Shown: positions 8,362 to 16,651, numbered from the stretch's first letter. The stretch: 64,000 nucleotides of DNA from an uncultured Verrucomicrobiae bacterium (GCA_937775205.1 CALKBX010000020.1:23210-87209); one strand, 5' to 3'. Program-made: numbers and translations. Notes: generated by a model not told the origin, from the sequence alone.

Positions 8362-9373
8362 GGCGGCGAACTTTAACGAGGTAGCCTTGGCCTGTCAGCA
8401 AAAACGTGCTGCAATCGCGCGCGTGGACGATGAATTTATCAAACTGACGGAATCGGCGGGATGGCTGGACCTCTCCAACCGCTCGCGGCTGTGCCTGTTG
8501 GGGGCGGATCGCGCGAAGTTTTTGCACGGGCAAGTGACCAACGATATCAACGGCCTCGTCGAGCACACCGGCTGTTACGCCGCGCTGGTGAATGCGAAGG
8601 GCAAAATGGAGAGCGATCTGTTTGTGTATCGGCTCGCGGAGGAATTGCTCTTGGATTTCGAGCCGAGCTTAGGCGATGCGGTGCGGGCGCGACTGGAAAG
8701 TTTTATCATCGCTGAAGACGTGGAGGTAGCCGATGTGGCACCGCATTTCGGGTTGGTCAGCGTGCAGGGGCCGAAGGCGACGACGGTTTTGGCGGCACTG
8801 AAATTGCCCGTGCCGGAAACGGAATTCTCGCTGGCAAAAACTGCGGATGAAATTTTTGTGGTGAACCAACCGCGGTTGGGTTCGGCCGGGTTCGATTTAT
8901 TTGTGCCGGTGGATGCGTTGGCCGATTGGAAATCGCGCGTGGCCGAGCACGCGCCTTTGTGCAGCGAAACGGCATTTGAAAAAGCCCGGGTGTTGGCGAC
9001 GGTTCCGTTGTTTGGAAAAGATTTCACTTCCAACAATCTCGCGCCCGAGTGCGGCATCGAGGCGCGGGCCATCAGCTATGCCAAGGGCTGTTACATCGGC
9101 CAGGAAGTCATCGCGCGCATTCGCTCCCGTGGAAAAGTAAACCGCATCCTACGCGGGCTACGGTTGGACGGTGCTGCGGTGGAAGGCGATGCGATTTATC
9201 TCGGCGAGAAACAAGTCGGCACGCTGTCGAGCGTAATCACCGAACCGGATGCCGCGCTGGCGATTGTGCATCGCGATGCGGCTGAGTTGGGAACCGCACT
9301 TCGGGTGGACACAAAAAACGGCAACGTGAAAGCGAAGGTCGCCACGCTGCCGTTTGAAAAGTTTGCACTCTAA
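8360..9373 (+). CDS. ygfZ: YgfZ/GcvT-family folate-binding Fe-S assembly factor
   Basis: YgfZ (CAF17/Iba57 family) is a tetrahydrofolate-dependent helper for repair or assembly of certain Fe-S enzymes. The signature [21 protein letters not shown] with the conserved Cys is present at about residues 247-267, and [10 protein letters not shown] near the N-terminus is typical. The ATG at 8360 overlaps the gpmA start on the other strand. A GTG at 8423 gives [14 protein letters not shown], closer to where homologues begin, and would leave room for a promoter; I regard that as equally likely. The stop overlaps the convergent PPIase gene by four bases. Confidence 0.9.
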   Translation: MAANFNEVALACQQKRAAIARVDDEFIKLTESAGWLDLSNRSRLCLLGADRAKFLHGQVTNDINGLVEHTGCYAALVNAKGKMESDLFVYRLAEELLLDFEPSLGDAVRARLESFIIAEDVEVADVAPHFGLVSVQGPKATTVLAALKLPVPETEFSLAKTADEIFVVNQPRLGSAGFDLFVPVDALADWKSRVAEHAPLCSETAFEKARVLATVPLFGKDFTSNNLAPECGIEARAISYAKGCYIGQEVIARIRSRGKVNRILRGLRLDGAAVEGDAIYLGEKQVGTLSSVITEPDAALAIVHRDAAELGTALRVDTKNGNVKAKVATLPFEKFAL

Positions 9374-10965
9374 AAATCAACCAACTCCACATCGAACACC
9401 AGCGTGGCGGCGGGCGGGATGAGCGGCGGTCGGCCGCGTTCGCCATAGGCCAAGGCGTGCGGAATGATGAGTGTGCGTTTCTCTCCCTTTGTCATGTCGC
9501 TCAACGCCTCATCCCATCCTTTGATGACTTGACCCGTGCCGACCACAAATTCAAACGGCTCGCCCCGCTTCACGGAGCTGTCGAACTCGGTGCCGTCAAG
9601 TAGACGCCCAGTGTAGTGTGCCTTGATTTTTTTGCCGTTGCCGACTTTTTCGCCTGCGCCGGCTTTCGTGACCACATAACGCAAACCGGATTTGGTAGTG
9701 ACGAGTTCGGCTTTGGGATGATCTTTTTTGAGTTTGGCGATGAGGACTTCGATGAGGTTTTTGTCAGACTTCACATCAATGATTTCTAGCTGGAAAATCA
9801 GGGTGGCAAAGGGCGGAATATCCGCGCCGGCGCCGGATTCGCCAAAACCGAGCTTGTGCGGGATGACGAGTGTGCGGTGTTCGCCTTTTTTCATTCCGGC
9901 AATACCTTCAGTCAAACCATCAAGCCGTAAATTTTCGCCCACGGGAATGACGAGTGGATCTTCGTTTTTGCTGGAATCATCAACGACGGTTCCGTCGGCT
10001 AATGTGAATTTGAGATTCAGCGTCAGCTTGTCGCCTTCGCCGGGGGCTTCGCCTTCGCCGGATTGGGTGATGATGTATCGCAAGCCGGTCTTCGTGGTGA
10101 TCACTTCGGCTTGGTGTTTTTCCTTGAGGCTGGCGAGCAGCGCGTCGGCTTGTTCGGTGTCTTTTTTCATGCGTTCTTCAAATTTTGCCTGTTTGGCGTT
10201 TTGTTTGGCTTCACGGATTTTTTTGAAACCGGCTTCGTCAACTTTAAACGCCGTGGCCGACGCGCCGTTGCGGATGAGTTTGAGGTTGTTGATTTTGTCG
10301 CCTTTCACAATGGCATTAACCACTCCCTGCCCGATGACCACGTGGCCGAATACGGTGTGTAATCCGTCGAGGTGTGGCGTGGCGCGGTGAGTGATGAAAA
10401 ATTGGCTGCCGTTGGAGCTGCCGCCGTTGGAGTACGCAGCCTTCGATCCTTGAGGATCGGAGTTGGCCATTGAGAGGATGCCTGCGCTTTTGTGGGTGAG
10501 ATCCTTGCGGGTTTCATCCGCAAAATTATAGCCGGGGCCGCTGCCGCCGGTTCCTTTCGGGCAGCCGCCTTGAATCATAAAATCCGGAATCACGCGGTGG
10601 AAATTGAGCCCGTCATAATAGGGCTTGCCCTTCGGGCGATTGGCAAAATCCTTGGTGCCCTCGGCGAGGCCGACGAAACTGGCGACGGTCACGGGCGTTT
10701 TCTCAAACTCCAACTGCGCGATGATGGTGCCTTTGGTGGTGGTGAATTCTGCGAAAAGTCCGTCGCCCAAATCCGCTTTGGCCGGTTCTGCGGGCAACGG
10801 GATATTGGCCACGGGCACCGATTTATTCGGCGCAAAAATGATGGGGGGCGAGGTGTCGGAGCCGGTTGCCGCAGAGGAATCCTGTTGGCCGCAGCCGGTG
10901 AATAATGAAAACGCCAGCACGGCCAAAACGGCGGTGCCCAAAGGTTTTAGAAACGGGGTACGCAT
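9370..10965 (-). CDS. Cyclophilin-FKBP-FKBP triple prolyl isomerase lipoprotein
   Basis: This is one polypeptide of 531 residues with three peptidyl-prolyl isomerase domains behind a lipoprotein signal (LAFSLFTGC, Cys25). The cyclophilin domain (about 69-235) has FHRVIPDFMIQGG and NGSQFFI. A charged helical linker (245-285) leads to FKBP domain 1 (about 310-398) and FKBP domain 2 (about 440-531). Domain 2 is canonical (AHYTGRLLDGTEFDSS, GQVIKGWDEAL, YGERG). Domain 1 has NLKF and RLDGLTEG in the corresponding positions, losing the active-site Tyr and Trp, so it is probably a binding module. It would act as a folding factor anchored in the envelope. The ORF track start at 11079 is too far upstream; ATG 10965 begins the signal peptide. 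Diverges from a stand-alone cyclophilin. Confidence 0.92.
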   Translation of the reverse strand: MRTPFLKPLGTAVLAVLAFSLFTGCGQQDSSAATGSDTSPPIIFAPNKSVPVANIPLPAEPAKADLGDGLFAEFTTTKGTIIAQLEFEKTPVTVASFVGLAEGTKDFANRPKGKPYYDGLNFHRVIPDFMIQGGCPKGTGGSGPGYNFADETRKDLTHKSAGILSMANSDPQGSKAAYSNGGSSNGSQFFITHRATPHLDGLHTVFGHVVIGQGVVNAIVKGDKINNLKLIRNGASATAFKVDEAGFKKIREAKQNAKQAKFEERMKKDTEQADALLASLKEKHQAEVITTKTGLRYIITQSGEGEAPGEGDKLTLNLKFTLADGTVVDDSSKNEDPLVIPVGENLRLDGLTEGIAGMKKGEHRTLVIPHKLGFGESGAGADIPPFATLIFQLEIIDVKSDKNLIEVLIAKLKKDHPKAELVTTKSGLRYVVTKAGAGEKVGNGKKIKAHYTGRLLDGTEFDSSVKRGEPFEFVVGTGQVIKGWDEALSDMTKGEKRTLIIPHALAYGERGRPPLIPPAATLVFDVELVDF

Positions 10966-11066
10966 AGCGGCTCCATCAAAGCGGATTGGCGGCAAGAGGC
11001 GAGCCTTTTTTCTGTTTTTTGTGTTTTGGCGTGACAAATCGGACGGCTCGCCGCACGTTGCCGCCG

Positions 11067-11603
11067 ATGGACGATTCAATGGACGAACTGAGTGAAGTGG
11101 CAGTGATCAGCACGAGCCAAGGCGAAATGGTGGTGGAACTTTGGGACGATGTGGCGCCGGGCACGGTGAAAAATTTTAAGGAGCTCGCCAATAAATCATT
11201 TTATGACGGCACCTGTTTTCATCGCATCGTGAAGGGCTTTATGGTTCAGGGCGGCGACCCGAATACGAAAGACCCCGCGATGGAGGATGACTGGGGGATC
11301 GGTAATCCGGGCTACCAAATTGATGCCGAGTTCAGCGATCGCCCGCACGTGAAGGGCGTCATTTCGATGGCGCGGTCCAGCGATCCCAATTCCGCCGGCA
11401 GCCAGTTTTTTATCTGCCTCAAGGCCGCCAGTTTTTTGGATGGCGAATACACGTGCTTCGGCGAACTCATCAAAGGGATGGACGTGCTCGAGACGCTCGG
11501 CGAGGTGCCGTGCGGCGGCGGTGGCGAAGGCAGCCGCCCCGAGGAACGGCAGGACGTGATGTCCATCACCATCGTGTCGCACGAAGACGCCGGTGTGGAA
11601 TGA
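11067..11603 (+). CDS. Cyclophilin-type peptidyl-prolyl cis-trans isomerase
   Basis: Cytosolic-type cyclophilin of 178 residues. The core has TSQGEMVVELWDDVAPGTV, FHRIVKGFMVQGGDP with the catalytic Arg, SMARSSDPNSAGSQFFI and YTCFGELIKGMDVL. There is no signal peptide, in contrast to the divergent three-domain lipoprotein. I used ATG 11067 (MDDSMDEL) because the preceding 27 codons from 10986 look non-coding; ATG 11079 is another option. It is followed with an ATGA overlap by a 68-residue gene and then a NUDIX hydrolase, so these three are probably one transcript. Confidence 0.92.
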   Translation: MDDSMDELSEVAVISTSQGEMVVELWDDVAPGTVKNFKELANKSFYDGTCFHRIVKGFMVQGGDPNTKDPAMEDDWGIGNPGYQIDAEFSDRPHVKGVISMARSSDPNSAGSQFFICLKAASFLDGEYTCFGELIKGMDVLETLGEVPCGGGGEGSRPEERQDVMSITIVSHEDAGVE

Positions 11604-11806
11604 CCGCCGCCGAACAAGCCACTCTCGAACAAGCGCTGCAACAACTCGGCGTGCCTCCCGCCAAAGCTCCCCCGATGGCCGAGCAACTCGACAAGCGCGC
11701 CCATCAACTTGCCGCCGAAGGTGATCGCACCCACGAACAAGCGCTCATCCATTTATTGCAGCTTATGAAAACTGCACACAATGAACGCACCAAACAAAAT
11801 GGCTGA
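11600..11806 (+). CDS. Small helical protein, unknown function
   Basis: A 68-residue ORF starts with an ATGA overlap on the cyclophilin stop and ends with an eight-base overlap into the NUDIX gene start, a strong sign of a translated operon member. It is hidden in the ORF track as the tail of a longer shadow frame (11453-11806). The sequence is Ala/Gln/His-rich and predicted helical (EQATLEQALQQLGVPPAKA); no motif was recognised and no function is proposed. Confidence 0.65.
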   Translation: MTAAEQATLEQALQQLGVPPAKAPPMAEQLDKRAHQLAAEGDRTHEQALIHLLQLMKTAHNERTKQNG

Positions 11807-12353
11807 TGAAATTCAAAAATGGGAAAAGCGCGACAGTCGACCGCTGAGTGACCATCGCATTTTTCAACTGCGCGAAGATACCGTCGTTAACCCGCGCACC
11901 GGCAACGAGCATAAAATGGTGGTGCTTGAGTGCCCCGACTGGGTGAACATCATCGCCCTCACGCCCGAACGCGAGGTGGTGATGGTGGAGCAATACCGCC
12001 AAGGCAGCGAAACGGTGGAGCTGGAAATCCCCGGCGGAATGATGGATCCCCACGAGACCGATCCCGTGGCCACGGCGTTGCGGGAGTTGCGGGAGGAAAC
12101 TGGCTACACCGGTGACGCCGCCAGCGCCCGCAAGATAGGCGAATGCCTCGCCAACCCTGCCATCATGAACAACCGCGTCCACACCATCCTCGTGGAAAAC
12201 TGCCATCGCACTCACGAAATGCAAATGGACGCCGGAGAAGACTTACTGCCGCGCCTCGTGCCCGCCGAAGATTTGCCGCGACTGGTGAAGGAAAACAAAA
12301 TCCGCCACTCAGTGATTTTGGCGGCGTTGCATTATTTCGCTTTGGAAAAGTGA
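11799..12353 (+). CDS. NUDIX hydrolase, ADP-ribose pyrophosphatase type
   Basis: A 184-residue NUDIX hydrolase. The Nudix box is GGMMDPHETDPVATALRELREETGYTG, with the REXXEE core that binds the metal ion, and the preceding VVMVEQYRQGSETVELEIPGG is typical of the ADP-ribose/ADP-sugar pyrophosphatase subgroup (NudF/YffH-like). ATG 11799 is preferred over 11781 because the homologous region begins after it and the overlap with the small upstream gene becomes ATGGCTGA. It probably salvages or detoxifies nucleotide-sugar-type diphosphates. A large palindrome follows 8 bases after the stop. Confidence 0.88.
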   Translation: MADEIQKWEKRDSRPLSDHRIFQLREDTVVNPRTGNEHKMVVLECPDWVNIIALTPEREVVMVEQYRQGSETVELEIPGGMMDPHETDPVATALRELREETGYTGDAASARKIGECLANPAIMNNRVHTILVENCHRTHEMQMDAGEDLLPRLVPAEDLPRLVKENKIRHSVILAALHYFALEK

Positions 12354-12360
12354 TTTAACT

Positions 12361-12422
12361 GCCAAGGCGCAAAGACGCCAAGGGAAACCATTTTCAAAAG
12401 CTTGGCGTCTTTGCGCCTTGGC
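12361..12422. repeat. Family A palindrome, 22-bp perfect stem
   Basis: Arms GCCAAGGCGCAAAGACGCCAAG and its exact complement flank an 18-base loop (GGAAACCATTTTCAAAAG). It sits between convergent genes. The loop sequence and arms recur in modified form at 16370-16410 and 58178-58246, and a shorter arm pair occurs at 24948-24969, so this is a dispersed repeat. It lacks a T-run on either side. Confidence 0.9.
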
Positions 12423-12433
12423 GGTTCAAAAAA

Positions 12434-12709
12434 TTATTTGCTTCTCGCCGCTTCCTTCTTCTCCTCCAAATCCGATTCGAGCGTTTTCTTGTCGCTTGCC
12501 AATTCGCGTTGCAATTGTTCGAGGGCTTCGAAGTCGCCGGTCGCTTCGGCTTCGGCGATTTTGCCGCCGAGGAACACTTCGCGTTCGGCGAGTTTGGATT
12601 GGTAAAGATTGTCCAGCTCGGCGAGCTCGGCTTTGAGTTCGGCACTCACTTTTTGGACGGGCGATTCTTTGTCCAGTTTTTCCATCGCGATTTCGTATGC
12701 GCTTTTCAT
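12434..12709 (-). CDS. Small coiled-coil protein, PVC-type hypothetical
   Basis: 91 residues, almost entirely charged helix (MKSAYEIAMEKLDKESPVQK, then many Glu/Lys/Leu heptads), with no signal peptide or membrane segment. Short proteins beginning MKSAYELAMERL are, to my knowledge, common in Verrucomicrobia and usually lie next to a TPR gene, as here: the start is one base after the TPR gene stop. Function unknown. The two products may interact, which is inference from coupling only. Confidence 0.75.
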   Translation of the reverse strand: MKSAYEIAMEKLDKESPVQKVSAELKAELAELDNLYQSKLAEREVFLGGKIAEAEATGDFEALEQLQRELASDKKTLESDLEEKKEAARSK

Positions 12710-12710
12710 T

Positions 12711-13157
12711 TTATTCCTTCTTTTTCTTCCACGGTTGATCGGGGAACTTGGTGGGCAGTTTAATATTCTCCAGCTTGGGCTCCGCCATTTTCAAATCATC
12801 TTCACCGCCCGCCGCCGTTGCCTCCGTTGCGTTGGGATCCGCTTTCCAGCCGGCGATCTTCGCCTGCAAGCCGTGGTGCTCGGCGGTTTCTTTGTTGCCG
12901 CTCTTCATATAAGCCAGCGAAAGATTGGTGTGCACGCGCTGTTCATTGGCGTTGATCGCCTCGGCGGCGTGCCCGGCCTCGATGGCGGCCGCGTAGTTTT
13001 CCTGCCGGTAAAACGCCATGCCCAGCGACAGCCGCGCCTCAAAATGCTCCGGCTCCGCCGCCAGCACCGCCTCAAACCCCGCCACCGCCGTGGCATAATC
13101 GCCCGTGGTGTAGGCGAACACGGCGTCATCAAATTGGGTTTGCAGATCTTCGGCCAT
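12711..13157 (-). CDS. TPR-repeat protein
   Basis: From ATG 13157 (MAEDLQTQFDDAVFAYTTGD) the product is 148 residues with about three tetratricopeptide repeats (DYATAVAGFEAVLAAEPEHF, ARLSLGMAFYRQENYAAAIE, ANEQRVHTNLSLAYMKSGN) and a basic C-terminal tail (DQPWKKKKE). The ORF track start at 13361 runs through intergenic palindromes and is rejected. No signal peptide, so probably cytosolic. Such proteins serve as protein-protein scaffolds; the partner is likely the coupled coiled-coil protein. Specific role unknown. Confidence 0.82.
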   Translation of the reverse strand: MAEDLQTQFDDAVFAYTTGDYATAVAGFEAVLAAEPEHFEARLSLGMAFYRQENYAAAIEAGHAAEAINANEQRVHTNLSLAYMKSGNKETAEHHGLQAKIAGWKADPNATEATAAGGEDDLKMAEPKLENIKLPTKFPDQPWKKKKE

Positions 13158-13225
13158 CGTCGTGTGCGCGAGTGTGGGCGGAGCCGCGAACCGGCGCAAG
13201 GCGCGAAATGCCGGAAACGGGGAGC

Positions 13226-13308
13226 GCACGCGGCTCGCGTGCCTGCCTTGGTGGCTCACCAAGGCGCATTTCGGTGAGCCGCCGAATTGAACACGCGAGC
13301 CGCGTGTT
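13226..13308. repeat. Nested inverted repeats
   Basis: Three hairpins: GCACGCG-GCT-CGCGTGC (13226-13242), GGCTCACC / GGTGAGCC (13253-13280) and AACACGCG-AGC-CGCGTGTT (13290-13308). The first and third share ACGCGGCTCGCGT in opposite orientation, so the whole element folds as one larger palindrome around the middle hairpin. Confidence 0.85.
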
Positions 13309-13457
13309 CTCGCCCGCCGTAAAAACGAATGCTCATTGATTAGCAAGCCTAACGGCACCATCTCGCAGTTGTGAATGACTTTGGAGGCCCCGACGCTCGC
13401 ACCTGTTTTCCTGAGCCATCCGCCGCGATAAAATTTTGCCTCATTTGTGAATATCGT

Positions 13458-13485
13458 TTGACACCTCGCCTGATGATGATAGTTT
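13458..13485 (+). promoter_or_regulatory. Sigma70-like promoter for korAB
   Basis: Consensus TTGACA, 16 bases, TAGTTT, giving a leader of about 77 bases before ATG 13569. It is the only good match in the upstream region. Confidence 0.55.
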
Positions 13486-13568
13486 CCCGCATCCCTTTGC
13501 GGGGAAGCCGGCGGCGCGTGAGCCTGGAGGTTGCGGAGTAGCGGTCGGCAAATTTATCCACACACTCA

Positions 13569-15386
13569 ATGAGCGATAGTTCCGCGACCGAAGAGGTCGT
13601 TAGCGATAGTCCAAAGGTCTCGAAAGTAACCGAGGCCGTCATCCGCATTGCCGGCAACTCGCAGGACGGTATCCAGTCCATTGGCGGTTTTCTCGCCCAA
13701 TTGGCCGGCCGTAGCGAGCAGGAGGTGATGACGTTTATGACTATCCCCGCCACCATCTCCGGCGGGCCGTCGATTTTCCAGGTGCGCATCGGCTCCGGCG
13801 AGGTGCTCACTTCCGGCGATGACGCGGATGTGCTGATGCCCTTCTATCAGCACAGCTACGAAAACCACATTGGTTTTCTAAAAGAAGGCGGCATCGTTTT
13901 GTACGATAGCAGCCACGTGGAGCCGGACCCGGAGTTGCTGAAAAAATACCGCCACATCGGCTGCCCCATCTCGGAGCTCACGGTGGAGGCCATCGGCGGC
14001 ACGGCCAAGGATAAGGGCAAAAATATTTTCGCGCTCGGCCTCGTGGCGCGGATGTTCGATCTCGATGCCGCCAAACTCGAAGGGCTCGTCGCCGAGCGTT
14101 TCAAGGGCAAGGCCAGCAGCATCACCACCACCGCGCTCACGGCGTTTCACGCGGGGTACGGTTATCCGCTCACCACGCTGGAGGAAATTTACGCGTTCGA
14201 GGAACCCAAGGCGCGCGACACGGAACAAGTCGTTTGCAACGGCAACGACGCGCTCGGCTACGGCATCCTCGCCGCCGGCGTGCGTTTCGGCGCGGGCTAC
14301 CCCATCACGCCGTGGTCGGATATTATGGAGCTGCTCCGCCGCGAGCTGCCCAAGTACGATGGAATTTTTGTGCAGTGCGAAGACGAAATCGCCGCCGTCT
14401 CGATGGCCATTGGCGCGGGCTGGGGCGGACGCGTGGCGGTCACCGGCTCTTCCGGCCCGGGCATTTCGCTGAAGGGCGAAGCCATCGGCTGGGCGGTGAT
14501 GGCGGAGATTCCGCTCATCGTCATCGATGTCCAACGCGGCGGCCCCTCCACCGGCATGCCCACCAACGTGGAGCAAAGCGACCTCAACATCGCGGTCTTC
14601 GGCGGGCACGGCGATTCGCCGCGCGTGGTCATCGCACCCTCCAGCGTGGAGGATTGTTTTTACACCGCCATCGAGGCGGTCAACCTCGCGCGCGAGTACA
14701 GCACGCCAGTCATCATTCTATCCGACCAAGCCATCGCCACGCGCATCGAGGCTTTTGCGATGCCGAAGTTGCAGGAGCTTTGCCAAGATATTTCGCCCGA
14801 CCTCACCCCGCGCGAGGATCATAAGCCCTACGACCTCTCCGCGCCTGATGGCATCACCCATCACGCCCCACCCGGCACTTATATTAAAAGCGGTAAATAT
14901 CCAATCGCCACCGGCCTTGAGCACGACGAGATGGGCCACCCCAGCGGTTCGCCCAAGATGCACCAGGATATGTCCGCCAAACGCCGGAGCAAACTACAGG
15001 CGCTCAGTCGCAAATTGCCATTGCCAGAAGTGTTCGGGCCCGAGGAAGGCAACGTGCTGCTCATCGGCTGGGGCAGCACCCAAGGCAGCCTGCGCGAAGC
15101 CACCGAGCAAGCGCGCAAAGCCGGCGACAGCATTTCCTGCATCACCATGCGCCACATCCATCCGATGCCCGAAGGCTTGGAAAATATCTTCGACGGCTTC
15201 AACCACGTGTTCGTGGTGGAAAACAACGACGAAGGCCTCTACGGCTACGGCCAACTCTGCGGCCTGATGCGCGCCAAATTTGCCAACCCCAAAATCGTGG
15301 GCATCAACAAAACCGACGGCCTCACTTGGCGCGTCAAAGACGTGCTCGCCCGCGTGCAAACCAAACTCGAAGAACTTAAAGGTTAA
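13569..15386 (+). CDS. korA: 2-oxoglutarate:ferredoxin oxidoreductase, fused gamma-alpha subunit
   Basis: KorA of 605 residues. The N-terminal part (about 25-215) is the gamma-type domain (GNSQDGIQSIGGFLAQLAG), followed by the alpha/pyrimidine-binding region with YPITPWSDI, EDEIAAVSMAIGA and GPSTGMPTNVEQSDL, then the C-terminal transketolase-like domain. With KorB it oxidatively decarboxylates 2-oxoglutarate to succinyl-CoA and reduces ferredoxin, or runs in reverse in CO2 fixation. The YPITP and GPSTGMPT...QSDL motifs favour the 2-oxoglutarate type over pyruvate. korB starts 8 bases after the stop. Confidence 0.93.
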   Translation: MSDSSATEEVVSDSPKVSKVTEAVIRIAGNSQDGIQSIGGFLAQLAGRSEQEVMTFMTIPATISGGPSIFQVRIGSGEVLTSGDDADVLMPFYQHSYENHIGFLKEGGIVLYDSSHVEPDPELLKKYRHIGCPISELTVEAIGGTAKDKGKNIFALGLVARMFDLDAAKLEGLVAERFKGKASSITTTALTAFHAGYGYPLTTLEEIYAFEEPKARDTEQVVCNGNDALGYGILAAGVRFGAGYPITPWSDIMELLRRELPKYDGIFVQCEDEIAAVSMAIGAGWGGRVAVTGSSGPGISLKGEAIGWAVMAEIPLIVIDVQRGGPSTGMPTNVEQSDLNIAVFGGHGDSPRVVIAPSSVEDCFYTAIEAVNLAREYSTPVIILSDQAIATRIEAFAMPKLQELCQDISPDLTPREDHKPYDLSAPDGITHHAPPGTYIKSGKYPIATGLEHDEMGHPSGSPKMHQDMSAKRRSKLQALSRKLPLPEVFGPEEGNVLLIGWGSTQGSLREATEQARKAGDSISCITMRHIHPMPEGLENIFDGFNHVFVVENNDEGLYGYGQLCGLMRAKFANPKIVGINKTDGLTWRVKDVLARVQTKLEELKG

Positions 15387-15394
15387 TTCACACC

Positions 15395-16288
15395 ATGAGC
15401 GCCACTGCCGAAATCACCCGCGAACCGCTGAAGAAAAAAGATCTCGCCGCCGATCACCCCACGTGGTGCCCCGGTTGCGGCGATTTCTCCGTACTCGCAC
15501 TCTACTTCAAGCTCATCCAAAACCGCGGCATCCATCAAGAGAAAATCGCCACCGTCGCCGGCATCGGCTGCAGCAGCCGCTTCCCCTACTTTGTGCAAAG
15601 CCACGGTGTCCATTTCATCCACGGCCGCGCCCTGCCCTTCGCCACGGGCGTCGCCATGAGCCGGCCGGACCTCGATCTCTTCGTCTTTGGCGGCGACGGC
15701 GACGCCTTCTCCATCGGCGGAAACCACTTTACCCATTGCTCCCGCAAAAACATCAACCTCACCTACGTGGTGATGGATAACTCCGTGTACGGGCTCACCA
15801 AAAAACAAACCTCCCCCACCTCCCCCATCGGGTTCAAAAGCAAAACCGATATGTGGGGTGCCGTCGATCAACCCATCAACCCCATTAAACAAGCCATCTT
15901 CGCCGGCGCCACCTTCGTCGCCCGCACCACCCACACCAACCCCAAGCACCTGCTTTCAATGATGGAAGCCGCGATGGATCACAACGGCTTCGGCTTCATC
16001 GAATGCCTCAGCGAATGCACCGAATTTTATAATGGCGCCTTCGACGCCAGCAACCCCCGCAAAGGCGGCGAATTTCTCGAAGTCCCCGAAGACCACGACC
16101 CCACCAACGAAACCGAAGCCTACGACCTAGCCGGCCAACCCTTCCCCGGCCACTTCGGAATCTTCTACCAAGTCGACCGCCCCTCCAAACAAGACCGCGA
16201 AAAAACCATCAACGCAAAATTCCTAGAAAAAACCCGCGACCTCGAACCCCACCAAATCCTCCAACAAAACTTCGACAAAATGAAGTAG
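15395..16288 (+). CDS. korB: 2-oxoglutarate:ferredoxin oxidoreductase, beta subunit
   Basis: KorB of 297 residues, the thiamine-diphosphate-binding subunit. It has the Cys motif WCPGCGDF, GIGCSSRFPYF, the TPP/Mg motif GDGDAFSIGGNHF...N, and VYGLTKKQTSPTSP, typical of 2-oxoglutarate ferredoxin oxidoreductases. It partners with the upstream KorA. Together with the sdhCAB genes at 46-49 kb it gives part of a TCA cycle that uses ferredoxin rather than NAD at the 2-oxoglutarate step. The codon usage late in the gene is very rich in CCC/AAA, as in other genes here. Confidence 0.95.
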   Translation: MSATAEITREPLKKKDLAADHPTWCPGCGDFSVLALYFKLIQNRGIHQEKIATVAGIGCSSRFPYFVQSHGVHFIHGRALPFATGVAMSRPDLDLFVFGGDGDAFSIGGNHFTHCSRKNINLTYVVMDNSVYGLTKKQTSPTSPIGFKSKTDMWGAVDQPINPIKQAIFAGATFVARTTHTNPKHLLSMMEAAMDHNGFGFIECLSECTEFYNGAFDASNPRKGGEFLEVPEDHDPTNETEAYDLAGQPFPGHFGIFYQVDRPSKQDREKTINAKFLEKTRDLEPHQILQQNFDKMK

Positions 16289-16651
16289 CACGGTAGAGAC
16301 GCGCTTCCGCGCGTCCCTACCAAGGGAGGAGCAAGTTCCACCTTGCCCCTTTTTTCTTTCTTCCTTTTGAACCGCCAAGCCACAAAGCCGCCAAGGAAAC
16401 CATTTTCAATAGATCCTTCGCGCCCTCAATTATTATGGTGCAAGGTAGGGCGGTTTCTCCGAAACTGCCCCGGCGCGTGGAGAGGGATGAGTTCCACCTC
16501 GTCCCTTTTATCGCCACACAAAATTAATTTGGGGCAAGGTGGAACTTGCCCCTCCCAAATCTTCCGCAGGTGTGGACACGCGAAAGGGTGTCTCTTCCCG
16601 GGCTACATTCTACATACTGACTCCTTCTTGGCGCCTTTACGGCTTAGCGGT
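16289..16651. repeat. 363-base composite of stacked repeat elements, no gene
   Basis: No gene. In order: a family B palindrome GGTAGAGACGCGC / GCGCGTCCCTACC (16292-16321); one arm of family D, GGAGCAAGTTCCACCTTGCCCC (16326-16349); the left arm and loop of family A (about 16370-16410, loop AAGGAAACCATTTTCAA as at 12381); a diverged D copy (GGGATGAGTTCCACCTCGTCCC, about 16484); the inverted D arm GGGGCAAGGTGGAACTTGCCCC (16531-16552); half of family C (CCCGGGCTACA, about 16604); and a right arm of A (CTTGGCGCCTTTACGGCTTAGCGGTTTA, 16627-16654). Repeats appear to have inserted into one another. Confidence 0.8.

Larger units (their letters stand above)
13158..13568. other. 411-base intergenic region: nested palindromes and korA promoter
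   Basis: No credible gene. The left half holds three hairpins (13226-13308, listed separately). From 13309 to 13457 I see nothing assignable. The right half holds the korA promoter (13458-13485) and a leader with a perfect 6-bp hairpin (CCCGCA / TGCGGG, 13486-13503) near the predicted transcript start. Confidence 0.6.

Noticed and set aside
11453-11599. N-terminal half of ORF 11453-11806
   Set aside because: It is an Arg/His-rich shadow of the cyclophilin gene; only the part from ATG 11600 is supported.
12361-12422. Intrinsic terminator for the NUDIX gene
   Set aside because: The stem is very strong but the loop is 18 bases and no T-run follows on either strand; the element recurs elsewhere as a repeat.
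14065-15267. Alternate-frame ORFs within korA
   Set aside because: Pro/Ser/Arg-rich translations without motifs, fully inside a conserved gene.
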